From a virus: a DNA stretch of 30,151 bases. The position numbers were made by a program, and so were the translations under genes. The stretch lies in IMG/VR virus record IMGVR_UViG_3300021356_000115, positions 1 to 30,151 of that record; one strand, 5' to 3'. Positions within the stretch are counted from its first letter, which is position 1. Every line of letters begins with the position of its first letter. Positions 6,429-14,523 of the stretch are shown here, in pieces. A model generated the notes under the pieces. It worked only from the letters and a program-made list of their open reading frames with translations. It did no database searches and was not told where the DNA came from.

Positions 6429-7445
6429 ATGGATTTTTTGAAGGAAATTGTAAAAGAGATCGGAGATGACTACACAAAACTCGCAAGAGACATCGACGAT
6501 AGTGAAAAATATGTGGACACAGGTTCGTACATTTTTAACGGACTTGTTTCAGGGTCTATATTTGGTGGTGTATCTGGGAATAAGATTACTGCCATTGCTG
6601 GGGAGTCTTCTACTGGAAAAACTTTTTTCAGTCTTGCTGTCGTCAAGAACTTCCTTGATGCTAATCCTGATGGGTATTGTCTATATTTTGACACTGAAGC
6701 CGCTGTTAATAAATCTCTTATCGCAAGTCGGGGTATTGACCTAGAGCGACTGGTTGTTGTAAACGTTGTTACAATTGAAGAGTTTAGGACCAAAGCCTTG
6801 AAGGCAGTTGATATATACCTTAAGAAACCAGAAGATGAACGCAGACCTTGTATGTTTGTGCTAGACTCTCTGGGTATGCTGTCTACAGAGAAGGAGATCA
6901 CTGACGCACTGAACGACAAACAAGTTCGTGACATGACCAAATCTCAACTGGTCAAAGGTGCATTCAGAATGTTGACTCTGAAACTGGGACAAGCAAACAT
7001 TCCTATGATCGTTACCAACCACACCTACGATGTCATTGGCGCTTATGTCCCTACAAAAGAAATGGGTGGAGGCAGTGGACTCAAGTATGCTGCTTCTACA
7101 ATCATCTATCTCAGCAAAAAGAAAGAAAAGGATGGAACGACTATCGTCGGAAACCTTATCAAGGCTAAGACTGCTAAGTCGCGTCTGAGCAAGGAGAACA
7201 AAGATGTTACGGTGCGCCTGTATTACGATGAGCGTGGTCTTGATCGATATTATGGTCTTCTTGAGCTTGGTGAGATTGGCGGACTTTGGAAAAACGTTGC
7301 TGGTCGATATGAGATGACTGTTGATGGTGAGACTAAGAAAGTCTACGCCAAAGCAATTCTCAAAGATCCTGAAGTCTACTTCACTCCTGAAGTAATGGAG
7401 AAGTTGGATGAAGTTGCCCGTGAAGAGTTTAGTTATGGTCAATGA
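6429..7445 (+). CDS. uvsX: UvsX RecA-like recombinase
   Basis: UvsX is the phage strand-exchange protein that drives recombination-dependent replication and repair. The 338-residue product has the Walker A motif GESSTGKT (58-65), a Walker B strand CMFVLDSLG (141-149), an acidic DTEAA segment (88-92) and a DNA-contacting loop region near TNHTYD...EMGGGSGLKY. T4 UvsX is 391 residues; marine versions are shorter. It follows the 56-residue gene by two bases, and its stop overlaps the next gene (ATGA at 7442-7445), so all are probably on one early or middle transcript. Confidence 0.95.
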   Translation: MDFLKEIVKEIGDDYTKLARDIDDSEKYVDTGSYIFNGLVSGSIFGGVSGNKITAIAGESSTGKTFFSLAVVKNFLDANPDGYCLYFDTEAAVNKSLIASRGIDLERLVVVNVVTIEEFRTKALKAVDIYLKKPEDERRPCMFVLDSLGMLSTEKEITDALNDKQVRDMTKSQLVKGAFRMLTLKLGQANIPMIVTNHTYDVIGAYVPTKEMGGGSGLKYAASTIIYLSKKKEKDGTTIVGNLIKAKTAKSRLSKENKDVTVRLYYDERGLDRYYGLLELGEIGGLWKNVAGRYEMTVDGETKKVYAKAILKDPEVYFTPEVMEKLDEVAREEFSYGQ

Positions 7446-7984
7446 TCAAAATTATCAAGACTGGAATCAACGTTGATAAAGTCGTACAACAACTGAAGAA
7501 ATATCCACAGGACTGGGACCATCAGAAACATCTGAAGGATTCTCAGTCCTTGGTTGATAGAGGATTTGCTGACTTGCCAGTTAGCGCACTTCAACTTATA
7601 ATGGGCGGAGTCAAACACAAAGATGATTTTGTAGGAGACTCTGAGATCAACATCAAAACCCCTGCCTACGCTCATCACAGTGAGATCAGAAAGATCATAC
7701 GCAAGCACTTTAAGAACGCAGAGATTCATCGTTGCGGTTTTCTTTCACTCCCTGTTGATGAGATTGTAGGAGCACATATTGACGAGGGTACATATTACCT
7801 GAGCAGAAACAGGTATCACCTTTCCATACTTGGAAGGTATCAATATTTCTGCGGCAAAGAAACTGTCATTGTTGAACCAGGAACTCTTCTATGGTTTAAT
7901 AACAAACTACCTCACGGCACTGTTAATATCGGTGACGAGACCCGCATCACATTTGTATTCGATATCCCTCATGGACAAAGTTGA
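7442..7984 (+). CDS. Putative Fe(II)-dependent dioxygenase (Asp/Arg hydroxylase-like)
   Basis: This 180-residue protein shows the cupin-type metal triad: H112 and D114 in AHIDEG, H158 in LPHGTVN, and R168 in ETRITFVFD as candidate 2-oxoglutarate anchor. The segment RYHLSILG and the EPGTLLWFNN turn resemble the aspartyl/asparaginyl beta-hydroxylase family. The substrate is unknown; protein hydroxylation or nucleobase modification are both possible. The start overlaps the uvsX stop, and its end overlaps the gp41 start by 14 bases, so it is embedded in the recombination-replication operon. Confidence is high for the fold and low for the role. Confidence 0.7.
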   Translation: MIKIIKTGINVDKVVQQLKKYPQDWDHQKHLKDSQSLVDRGFADLPVSALQLIMGGVKHKDDFVGDSEINIKTPAYAHHSEIRKIIRKHFKNAEIHRCGFLSLPVDEIVGAHIDEGTYYLSRNRYHLSILGRYQYFCGKETVIVEPGTLLWFNNKLPHGTVNIGDETRITFVFDIPHGQS

Positions 7985-9347
7985 AATTCTTATTCTTAGG
8001 AATCTGATTTATAATGAAGAATATCTTCGTAAGGTAGTCCCTTTCTTGAAGTCGGATTACTTTGAAGACCCTCACCAGAGAATTGTCTTTGAAGAGATTG
8101 CTTCCTTTGTTCAGGAATATAATGAACCTGCAACGAAGGAAGTCTTATGTATCGAAACTGAGAAACGCTCTGATATTAATGACACTTCTTTTAAAGAAGT
8201 AACGAAACTCATTAGTTACTTGGAAGATGTTCCAACCGATTATGATTGGTTGTGTGACACCACAGAAAAGTGGTGTAGGGATCGTGCCATTTATTTGGCA
8301 CTGATGGAATCCATCGCACTTGCTGATGGTAAAGACGAGAAGAAGGACCGTGATGCTATCCCAAGCATCCTGTCAGATGCACTAGCAGTCTCCTTCGATA
8401 CTCACGTCGGACACGATTACTTACTTGATTATGAGGCAAGGTATGAAAGCTATCACCGCAAAGAAGACAAGATCGAATTCGACCTTGAGTATTTCAACAA
8501 AATTACGAAAGGTGGTCTCCCGAATAAAACGCTTAACATTGCTCTCGCTGGCACTGGTGTCGGCAAGAGTTTGTTTATGTGCCATATGGCAGCTTCCGCC
8601 CTCCTGGGAGGGAAGAACGTATTATACATCACGCTTGAAATGGCTGAAGAGAAAATTGCGGAGCGAATTGATGCTAACCTCCTCAATGTACCTATTCAGG
8701 AGATAACTGATCTTCCCAAGGTAATGTTTGAGGATAAGGTGACAAATCTCTCTAAGAAAACTCAAGGTACACTAATTATTAAAGAGTACCCTACAGCATC
8801 TGCGCACAGTGGACACTTTAAGTCACTTCTTAACGAACTTGCACTTAAGAAGTCATTTAGACCTGATATTATTTTCATTGATTACCTTAATATATGTGCT
8901 TCCTCGCGGTATCGCGGAAACAGCACTGTCAATTCATATTCATATATCAAGGCAATTGCTGAAGAACTTAGAGGACTCGCTGTCGAAGCGAACGTACCTA
9001 TCGTATCTGCCACCCAGACTACCCGTTCTGGTTATGGTAGCTCTGACGTTGAGCTTACTGATACTAGTGAGTCCTTTGGTCTCCCTGCTACTGCTGATCT
9101 TATGTTTGCCCTTATTTCAACTGATGAGCTTGAGGAACTCGGGCAGATTATGGTGAAGCAGTTGAAGAATCGATACAACGATCCGACAATCCACAAACGC
9201 TTTATTGTGGGTATTGACAGGGCGAAGATGCGGTTGTATGATTGTGAGCAATCCGCCCAGGATGATGTTCTTGACAAAGGCAAGGAAGAAGAGTATGATT
9301 TTGAGGAACGGAAACCAAAAAAATCTTTTGAAGGATTCAAATTCTGA
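7971..9347 (+). CDS. 41: Replicative DNA helicase gp41 (DnaB-like)
   Basis: gp41 is the hexameric 5'-3' helicase that opens the fork and pairs with primase gp61. The 458-residue product (T4: 475) has a helical N-terminal domain, Walker A GTGVGKS (194-200), the ITLEMAEEKIAERI segment following it, and Walker B IIFIDYLN (300-307), then the SATQTTRSGY block with the sensor residues. The frame is open further upstream, but the ATG at 7971 gives the family's MDKVEILILRNLIYN beginning and only a 14-base overlap with the dioxygenase gene; starts further upstream would add an unrelated hydrophobic leader. Confidence 0.95.
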   Translation: MDKVEILILRNLIYNEEYLRKVVPFLKSDYFEDPHQRIVFEEIASFVQEYNEPATKEVLCIETEKRSDINDTSFKEVTKLISYLEDVPTDYDWLCDTTEKWCRDRAIYLALMESIALADGKDEKKDRDAIPSILSDALAVSFDTHVGHDYLLDYEARYESYHRKEDKIEFDLEYFNKITKGGLPNKTLNIALAGTGVGKSLFMCHMAASALLGGKNVLYITLEMAEEKIAERIDANLLNVPIQEITDLPKVMFEDKVTNLSKKTQGTLIIKEYPTASAHSGHFKSLLNELALKKSFRPDIIFIDYLNICASSRYRGNSTVNSYSYIKAIAEELRGLAVEANVPIVSATQTTRSGYGSSDVELTDTSESFGLPATADLMFALISTDELEELGQIMVKQLKNRYNDPTIHKRFIVGIDRAKMRLYDCEQSAQDDVLDKGKEEEYDFEERKPKKSFEGFKF

Positions 9348-9351
9348 ACTT

Positions 9352-9756
9352 ATGACTGTTGATACTGCTAAATACCTTGAGTTTGTCCATGGCGTGACTA
9401 GTGCTCCTAGTCTGGACTATCCAGTTCTTTCGGCACGCTTGTCGGAACTGGAAGCCAATGGTGCTAACGTTACTCAACTTCTGACAGCCGCTCTGGGACT
9501 GACTGCCGAAGCAGGAGAGTTTACAGAGGTCGTAAAGAAAATCTTTCTTCAGGGTAAACCCTATACGGAAGAGAACGTCTTTCATATGAAGCGTGAACTG
9601 GGCGATATCTGCTGGTATCTTGCTCAGGCATGTATGGCACTCGATACCACATTTGATGAGGTGATTGAGATGAATGTTGACAAACTGCAAGCACGCTACC
9701 CTGGTGGTAGTTTTGACGTACACAAATCTGAAAACCGTAAAGAGGGAGACCTATGA
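9352..9756 (+). CDS. MazG-like nucleotide pyrophosphohydrolase
   Basis: This 134-residue protein fits the all-alpha NTP pyrophosphohydrolase (MazG) fold, which hydrolyses NTPs or dNTPs, possibly ppGpp-like alarmones, to monophosphates. The metal-binding pattern is visible as LTAEAGEFTEVVKK (E53 and E56) and KRELGDICWYL (E82 and D85). The start at ATG 9352 follows the gp41 stop by four bases; longer frames upstream would overlap gp41 and add out-of-family sequence. Single-domain MazG proteins are common cyanophage auxiliary genes. The next gene overlaps by four bases. The substrate cannot be read from the sequence. Confidence 0.8.
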   Translation: MTVDTAKYLEFVHGVTSAPSLDYPVLSARLSELEANGANVTQLLTAALGLTAEAGEFTEVVKKIFLQGKPYTEENVFHMKRELGDICWYLAQACMALDTTFDEVIEMNVDKLQARYPGGSFDVHKSENRKEGDL

Positions 9757-9965
9757 CCAAAGAACAAGAACACCTGCAACAACTGCTGCAACAGCAAAAA
9801 GATTTGGTAAAAGAAGTTGAAGCGCTTCAACAAGAGATTGAAGGAAAGCGTCAAACATTCTTCAAAGTTCAAGGTGCAATTGAATACCTCAATCAAACTG
9901 GTGTAGAACTTGAAGGATTTCAAACTGCTGAAGACACCGCAGAAGAAGGAGTAACTGAAGAATGA
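9753..9965 (+). CDS. Small coiled-coil protein
   Basis: This 70-residue protein is Gln/Glu/Leu-rich, with heptad-like spacing through residues 5-35 that predicts a short coiled coil, and an acidic tail. It overlaps the MazG-like gene (ATGA) and the next gene by four bases. No family function is recognised; a dimeric adaptor is a guess from the coiled coil alone. Confidence 0.7.
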   Translation: MTKEQEHLQQLLQQQKDLVKEVEALQQEIEGKRQTFFKVQGAIEYLNQTGVELEGFQTAEDTAEEGVTEE

Positions 9966-10147
9966 TCAAACTTGAGTTAGATGTGAAGCAGGCAGCATCT
10001 GTCAGATGTGCTTTGTTCGAAGAGCAGAAAGAATATACTCTTGATCTTACCTGCTGTCCTCAACGGATTGTTGACATCCGTGATATAATTGTTAACATAG
10101 ACGATCAGATTGAAGAGGAACTTAAGAATGAAACTGCTGACTCTTGA
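9962..10147 (+). CDS. Small hypothetical protein, 61 residues
   Basis: The product begins MIKLELDVKQAASVRCALFE and is amphipathic and acidic, with two adjacent Cys near residue 31. The start is in an ATGA overlap with the coiled-coil gene, and the end overlaps the following gene by 20 bases. No function is recognised. Confidence 0.6.
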   Translation: MIKLELDVKQAASVRCALFEEQKEYTLDLTCCPQRIVDIRDIIVNIDDQIEEELKNETADS

Positions 10148-10346
10148 AGATTATGAAAAGGCTGGAGAAACTTTCTGGCCAAAATATCATTATGTTGCCA
10201 AGGAACTTGGTGAAGATGCAAAACCAGAAGAAGTTCTGAAGGTCATGGAAGCAATTGGCGGTGTTGCTCTCAAGGTTGCATTGGAAGAAAAACTGTCTGG
10301 ACCTTTCGGATTCAATAAAAAGAAGAAGGAAGAAAATGAGGACTGA
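10128..10346 (+). CDS. Small hypothetical protein, 72 residues
   Basis: I chose ATG 10128 over the in-frame ATG at 10110 because GAGGAA at 10114-10119 is well placed as its ribosome site. The product begins MKLLTLEDYEKAGETFWPKY and ends in a Lys/Glu-rich tail. Its stop codon lies inside a small terminator hairpin. It is the last gene of the replication block before tRNA-Ala. Function unknown. Confidence 0.6.
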   Translation: MKLLTLEDYEKAGETFWPKYHYVAKELGEDAKPEEVLKVMEAIGGVALKVALEEKLSGPFGFNKKKKEENED

Positions 10347-10357
10347 TGTCCTCTTTT
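10338..10357 (+). terminator. Small terminator overlapping the end of the 72-residue gene
   Basis: GAGGAC (10338-10343) and GTCCTC (10348-10353) form a 6-bp stem with a TGAT loop that holds the stop codon, followed by four T. It separates the replication block from tRNA-Ala and is probably leaky because of its size. Confidence 0.55.
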
Positions 10358-10359
10358 AG

Positions 10360-10432
10360 GGGGTTATAGCTCAGTTGGTAGAGCGCCTGCTTTGCAAGCA
10401 GGATGTCAGCGGTTCGAGTCCGCTTAACTCCA
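10360..10432 (+). tRNA. tRNA-Ala (anticodon TGC)
   Basis: A complete cloverleaf is visible: acceptor GGGGTTA with TAACTCC (one G-T pair), D arm GCTC/GAGC, anticodon stem CCTGC/GCAGG with loop TTTGCAA (anticodon 10393-10395), T arm AGCGG TTCGAGT CCGCT, discriminator A. CCA is not encoded. It is separate from the main tRNA group near 22-24 kb. Confidence 0.96.
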
Positions 10433-10434
10433 TT

Positions 10435-10441
10435 CTAAATA
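10435..10441 (+). promoter_or_regulatory. CTAAATA late-promoter variant
   Basis: This box lies 20 bases before the ATG of the 463-residue gene and directly after tRNA-Ala. The same CTAAATA box stands before the gene at 11892, and both genes look late. The distance to the start is short, so the leader would be only about ten bases. Confidence 0.45.
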
Positions 10442-10460
10442 CTTAAAAAGTATTATAGAG

Positions 10461-11852
10461 ATGGCAGCACTAAAGCTTGCAGACTTTGCTGGAATATTGA
10501 CTGCGATTGAAAAGATTCCTGGCATTACCATCGAAGATAAATCTACCTCCAGATCTAAGAAACTTCTTCTGAAGGCAGATGATAGGATGACTCTGGCATC
10601 TCAAGTTAATGCCTTTTTAGATGAGAGAAAAGTAAAATATTCTTCCAAGATTGTATCTGGATCTAGTTTTCCCGCGACAATTGTTGTGGTTGATGGTGAG
10701 AAAATTAAGCAAGCAGTATTCATATATAAACCTGGAAAGAAAAAGGCAGCGGATGCTAAGACAACTCTGATGCAAGAGCAGGCATCGACTTATGTCTTCA
10801 AACGTGTGTTGAAAGATAACAAGACGTGGCCATCAACACAAGCGATGATGGAAGACAAGACAACGATGGATGGGATCAAGGAAGTCTATCCGTCTGTTGA
10901 TTATGAATGGTTGGATGTATTTTGGAAACAGCATGTAAGAATGTTCAAAGAGTTTGGATCTCCCTCCTTTGATATATTTGACCACAGTGGTAGTGGATCC
11001 TTTATGGATTACATCACTGATATTATTGTCAAAAAATATGGGATTAGTAAAAAGGATAACTGGGATCCTGCTGACATGTGGTTGATCAAAGGATCTATAA
11101 AACAAATTACCGATGTTATTGACAGGACTGTTGAAGGTAGCAAGGGAACTCAGACTATTGAGGAACTTAACGCTGTTATGCGATCCATGTATCAAAAGAG
11201 AAAACTTGTCGGAGTATCTCTGAAAAAAGTTTCTGGACAGCAAGCAAAGTGGGAAGAGTTTAATGTTAAAGAATTAACTCTTGATGAAATTGATGATTAC
11301 AACTTTCCCAATGTTGAGACTAAGATTAGATTGGATCCTGACATGTCTCAAGACACTGTGGTTAAATTGACTAAGGATAATGGTAAGGGATATAAGTTTC
11401 AGATCAAGGCAAACAACTCTACAGGATTCAGTAATCTGAAGTGGGAAGCAACTCAGATTGGCGCTGGTGCTGCTAGAGGTGGTAAAGCACAGGTTGATCT
11501 TGTGGTTCAACTATTGAAAGATGCTGGGCAACCATTTGAAAAAGCAAATGGTCAATATCCCAAGACCAGAGATGAATATATTAAAAGGAAGTCCGAGTTT
11601 GAATCTATGTTTGACATGGTGAACAAATATGCGGACACTCAAGTCAAGACTAAGGAAGAATTTAGTCAGAACATTGAAGGGTTATTCTTAGATAAACCAT
11701 ACGTTGCTAATGCAAAACTTATACAACTTGCATTTCTTGATGCTGTCTATAAGATTACTCCCAAGAAAAAACAGCAAGAGGTTTGGACCGATATTGTATT
11801 CCTTGCTATCAAGAAAGGTAATAAGTTTGGACCATTTGGAAAGTTGTATTAA
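10461..11852 (+). CDS. Unknown 463-residue protein, late-type gene
   Basis: I cannot name a family with confidence. The protein is soluble, Lys-rich, without signal peptide or membrane segment. Two segments stand out: WDPADMWLIK (201-210) and LVGVSLKKVSG (249-259). A strand with a conserved Asp followed about 45 residues later by a strand with Lys loosely recalls PD-(D/E)xK nuclease-like folds, though the expected acidic residue before the Lys is replaced by Ser-Leu. The C-terminal quarter reads KLIQLAFLDAVYKITPK and ends in basic residues. It follows a CTAAATA box and precedes the capsid-targeted nucleotidyltransferase, so it may be a late or virion-associated protein. The nuclease idea is speculative. 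Confidence 0.75.
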   Translation: MAALKLADFAGILTAIEKIPGITIEDKSTSRSKKLLLKADDRMTLASQVNAFLDERKVKYSSKIVSGSSFPATIVVVDGEKIKQAVFIYKPGKKKAADAKTTLMQEQASTYVFKRVLKDNKTWPSTQAMMEDKTTMDGIKEVYPSVDYEWLDVFWKQHVRMFKEFGSPSFDIFDHSGSGSFMDYITDIIVKKYGISKKDNWDPADMWLIKGSIKQITDVIDRTVEGSKGTQTIEELNAVMRSMYQKRKLVGVSLKKVSGQQAKWEEFNVKELTLDEIDDYNFPNVETKIRLDPDMSQDTVVKLTKDNGKGYKFQIKANNSTGFSNLKWEATQIGAGAARGGKAQVDLVVQLLKDAGQPFEKANGQYPKTRDEYIKRKSEFESMFDMVNKYADTQVKTKEEFSQNIEGLFLDKPYVANAKLIQLAFLDAVYKITPKKKQQEVWTDIVFLAIKKGNKFGPFGKLY

Positions 11853-11860
11853 TATCAACG

Positions 11861-11867
11861 CTAAATA
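11861..11867 (+). promoter_or_regulatory. CTAAATA late-promoter variant before the nucleotidyltransferase gene
   Basis: CTAAATA lies 31 bases before the ATG at 11892, in a 39-base intergenic gap. It matches the box before the gene at 10461. Confidence 0.45.
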
Positions 11868-11891
11868 TAGTATAGGAAAAGACTAATATCA

Positions 11892-13115
11892 ATGAAAAGT
11901 TTCTTTCAGTTCCTGGGTGAGGCTTCGCAGGCATCTGCACAGGCAAAAAAACTGAATCTGAAAAGTGACGGACACGGTGGTTGGTTAGACTCCCGTGGAG
12001 AGTTTGTTGCGAAAACGCAAGATGGCAAACTCAAGTTCTTCAATCAAGGACAGAAACCTGGTGAAAAAGATCCTGATCAGGTAAGAACGAAGAACAATCA
12101 ACAACCTGTTGCTACTCAGAATCAATCTAAAAAGCAAGAACCACAAGCAACCAAGAAGGCAGAACCTAAACCAGAAGAAGGTGGTGAAGGTGGAGAAGAT
12201 ACTCTGACTGTAACCTTTGGTCGCTTTAACCCACCAACAGTCGGTCACGAAAAGTTGATGAGTGCTGCAAAGAAAGCATCTGCTGGCGGCCCTCTGAAAG
12301 TATATCCATCCAGAACACAGGATCCTAAAAAGAATCCACTGGATCCTGATATGAAGATCTCCTTTATGAAGAAGATGTTCCCTGATTATGAGGAGAACAT
12401 TATCAATGATTCTGAGATGAAGTCCATCTTCAATGTTCTTCAAGCAGCAGATCAAGAAGGATATTCAAGTGTAAACATTGTTGTTGGTTCAGATCGTCAA
12501 GCAGAGTTTGAGAACTTGGCAACCAAGTATAATGGGGAACTTTATAACTTCGATCAGATCCGTGTTATTTCTGCTGGTGTAAGAGATGCAGATGCTGAGG
12601 GTGTAGAGGGTATGTCTGCATCCAAGATGCGTAAGGCAGTTATGGATGATGACTTTGAGTCATTCCGTAAAGGTACTCCCAAGAATCTTGACGACGGCGA
12701 TACCCAAGCACTGTTTGATGCAGTCCGCACAGGTATGGGCGTCAAGAAGAAAAAGAAAGAAGTTGCAGAGATGTGGGAGATCGCCCCTAGATTTGATACT
12801 AGAACTCTCCGTGAACAGTATGTTAATGGTTTGATCTATCGTATTGGTGATGTTGTCGAGAGTCTCCACACTGGTCTGATTGGTAAGATCATTCGTAGAG
12901 GAACCAATCACTTGATCTGCGTAACCAAAGAAGACTATATGTTCAAGTCTTGGATTCGTGATGTTATGGAATCAGTTGTAAACTATCCTGGTCCTTCGGG
13001 TGTTTCTGGAGAAAAAAGAGAAGTCGGAACTGATGCCTATCGTGAGTATGCTATGAAGATGACAGGCACTAAAGAAATCAAGAACTTCATAAATAAGTAT
13101 AAGAAAAAAAAGTAG
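11892..13115 (+). CDS. Nucleotidyltransferase (NMN adenylyltransferase-like) with capsid-targeting-like N-terminus
   Basis: The 407-residue protein has a cytidylyltransferase/NMNAT-type HxGH-fold domain: FGRFNPPTVGHEKLM (109-123, the TVGH being the nucleotide-binding motif) and MSASKMRKAV (241-250), matching the second family motif. This domain would transfer a nucleotidyl group, perhaps to nicotinamide mononucleotide or another phosphate substrate. The N-terminus MKSFFQFLGEA resembles the targeting peptide of T4 internal head proteins (MKTYQEFIAEA), and LGE matches the gp21 protease pattern with cleavage before A11. A Gln/Lys/Glu-rich linker (about 20-103) joins it to the enzyme. Residues about 310-360 form an extra small domain with a GLIGKIIRRG turn. 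Packaging in the capsid is inference. Confidence 0.8.
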   Translation: MKSFFQFLGEASQASAQAKKLNLKSDGHGGWLDSRGEFVAKTQDGKLKFFNQGQKPGEKDPDQVRTKNNQQPVATQNQSKKQEPQATKKAEPKPEEGGEGGEDTLTVTFGRFNPPTVGHEKLMSAAKKASAGGPLKVYPSRTQDPKKNPLDPDMKISFMKKMFPDYEENIINDSEMKSIFNVLQAADQEGYSSVNIVVGSDRQAEFENLATKYNGELYNFDQIRVISAGVRDADAEGVEGMSASKMRKAVMDDDFESFRKGTPKNLDDGDTQALFDAVRTGMGVKKKKKEVAEMWEIAPRFDTRTLREQYVNGLIYRIGDVVESLHTGLIGKIIRRGTNHLICVTKEDYMFKSWIRDVMESVVNYPGPSGVSGEKREVGTDAYREYAMKMTGTKEIKNFINKYKKKK

Positions 13116-13119
13116 AACA

Positions 13120-14523
13120 ATGTCAACCAATCCTTTGAATGATATTTCCAAGGTATACTTGGATCAGATTGCTGAGAAAAAGAAGGACGATACCTATCTT
13201 GAACCTGACATGAAGAAGCGTCAGGCAAACAATGAGAAAGCACGTAAGGAACTTGCAAAGGGTCCTCAAATGAAGAACCCACATTTTGAGGAGACTCAAA
13301 TGGAAGGTGTTCGTGACACTGATCCTGAAAAGGGAACTAAAGAGCGTAAGGCACGCCTTGAGAAGAAGCGTGGTATGAAACTGGATGATCATCCTCAGTA
13401 TGCTAAGGAAGCACTTGATCCTGTTGGCAAGGAAGATGGTGATGTTGATAACGACGGAGATAAGGATTCTTCAGATAAGTATCTGCTGAAGCGCCGTAAG
13501 GCCATCGGCAAGGCAATGAAGAAGAGACTCAAGGAAGAAAGAGAGTCACTGTCTGAAGTTATTGATGACAATCCACCAAAGACTGTAAAAGAGAAGAAAG
13601 TAAATAACAAGATCGTCATCAATCCTAAACTGGGTGAAGCAGTAGAGGAAATTGGTGGAACTCTTATCGAACATATCGAAGTCGATGAGATGGATTTCAT
13701 CGTTGAGAGTGTATATGATGAACTGATCGAAGAGGGTTACTCTGAAGATGATGTTGAGGCAGCAATTGAAAATGCTATGGAGGCAACTGTAACCTTCGGG
13801 CATGACACTAAGAATCTTAAGAAAGACGGTTCTCAAGTCGGTTCTAGGAGAAAATTCCTCAAGAGAAAGGCTGGAGAGTTTCTTCAGAAGGCAAAGAAGA
13901 AAGCGGGAATGGCATCTGCTAAGGCACAAGTCGCTGCTTATAATAAGGGCAGAGAAGTCAAGCAAGCAGTTGCAGATAAGGCAAGAGCAAAGAAGCAAGG
14001 TGTTAAAAATTTCATCAAGAAGCAGGCTCAAAAAGTTGTTGACAAGATGAGCGAAGAGGCGGTAGAAGAGACCTACACTGTCACTAATGCTGATAAGAAA
14101 GCAAACACTCCTGCATATCAAGCATATAAAGCAGGTAAGAAAAAGAAGGACGGCACCCCAATGTATAAGGCTGCTGATCACATGGGAGAAGAGGCATCAA
14201 TGTCTCAGCAAGAACTCATGCTTCAGAAAAAGAAAGCAAGAATCGACAGAATGATTGCTATGAAAAGAGCACAGGAACTCTCCAAGACAAAGGCAGGCGG
14301 AGACACCCCTGCTAAGGCAATGGGTGAAGGGTTGTCTATTGATCAGCAGATGAAAATTTCTCAGGATTACAATAGAAAGTCTCCTGAAGAAAAGAAGGCA
14401 ATGAATAAGAAAGTCATGGGCATTGTCAAAAAGGTAAGACAAGAGAAGGACACCAGAACAGACGCTCAAAAAATGACTGATGCAACTGGTCCTCGCCCTG
14501 GTTCACGTTATAGAGGTGACTGA
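13120..14523 (+). CDS. Lys/Glu-rich late protein with EF-hand-like loop
   Basis: This 467-residue protein is extremely rich in Lys, Glu and Ala, and largely helical. A loop DVDNDGDKDSSD (108-119) has the Asp spacing of an EF-hand or dockerin calcium site and is followed by a basic helix. An acidic section (about 175-225) and a very basic section (about 245-315) alternate, resembling T4 head-core or internal DNA-associated proteins. It starts four bases after the nucleotidyltransferase stop and overlaps the DUF3008 gene by one base. A scaffold or internal head role is inferred from composition and context; it could also be a DNA-binding protein released at infection. Confidence 0.7.
   Translation: MSTNPLNDISKVYLDQIAEKKKDDTYLEPDMKKRQANNEKARKELAKGPQMKNPHFEETQMEGVRDTDPEKGTKERKARLEKKRGMKLDDHPQYAKEALDPVGKEDGDVDNDGDKDSSDKYLLKRRKAIGKAMKKRLKEERESLSEVIDDNPPKTVKEKKVNNKIVINPKLGEAVEEIGGTLIEHIEVDEMDFIVESVYDELIEEGYSEDDVEAAIENAMEATVTFGHDTKNLKKDGSQVGSRRKFLKRKAGEFLQKAKKKAGMASAKAQVAAYNKGREVKQAVADKARAKKQGVKNFIKKQAQKVVDKMSEEAVEETYTVTNADKKANTPAYQAYKAGKKKKDGTPMYKAADHMGEEASMSQQELMLQKKKARIDRMIAMKRAQELSKTKAGGDTPAKAMGEGLSIDQQMKISQDYNRKSPEEKKAMNKKVMGIVKKVRQEKDTRTDAQKMTDATGPRPGSRYRGD

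Noticed and set aside
6861-7442. 193-codon open frame on the - strand opposite uvsX
   Set aside because: It is an antisense shadow of a certain gene, with no ribosome site, and all supported genes in the window are on the + strand.
7830-7970. Upstream extension of gp41
   Set aside because: It overlaps the dioxygenase catalytic region in another frame, and the residues before MDKVEILILRN do not resemble a helicase start.
10000-10030. Frameshift or split gene among the small ORFs at 9753-10346
   Set aside because: Each frame has its own ATG, coupled overlap and complete short product; no family member joins them.
13546-14181. 211-codon open frame on the - strand opposite the Lys/Glu-rich protein
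   Set aside because: AAG/GAA-rich sense codons read backwards give Leu/Phe-rich text; the apparent membrane protein is an artefact.
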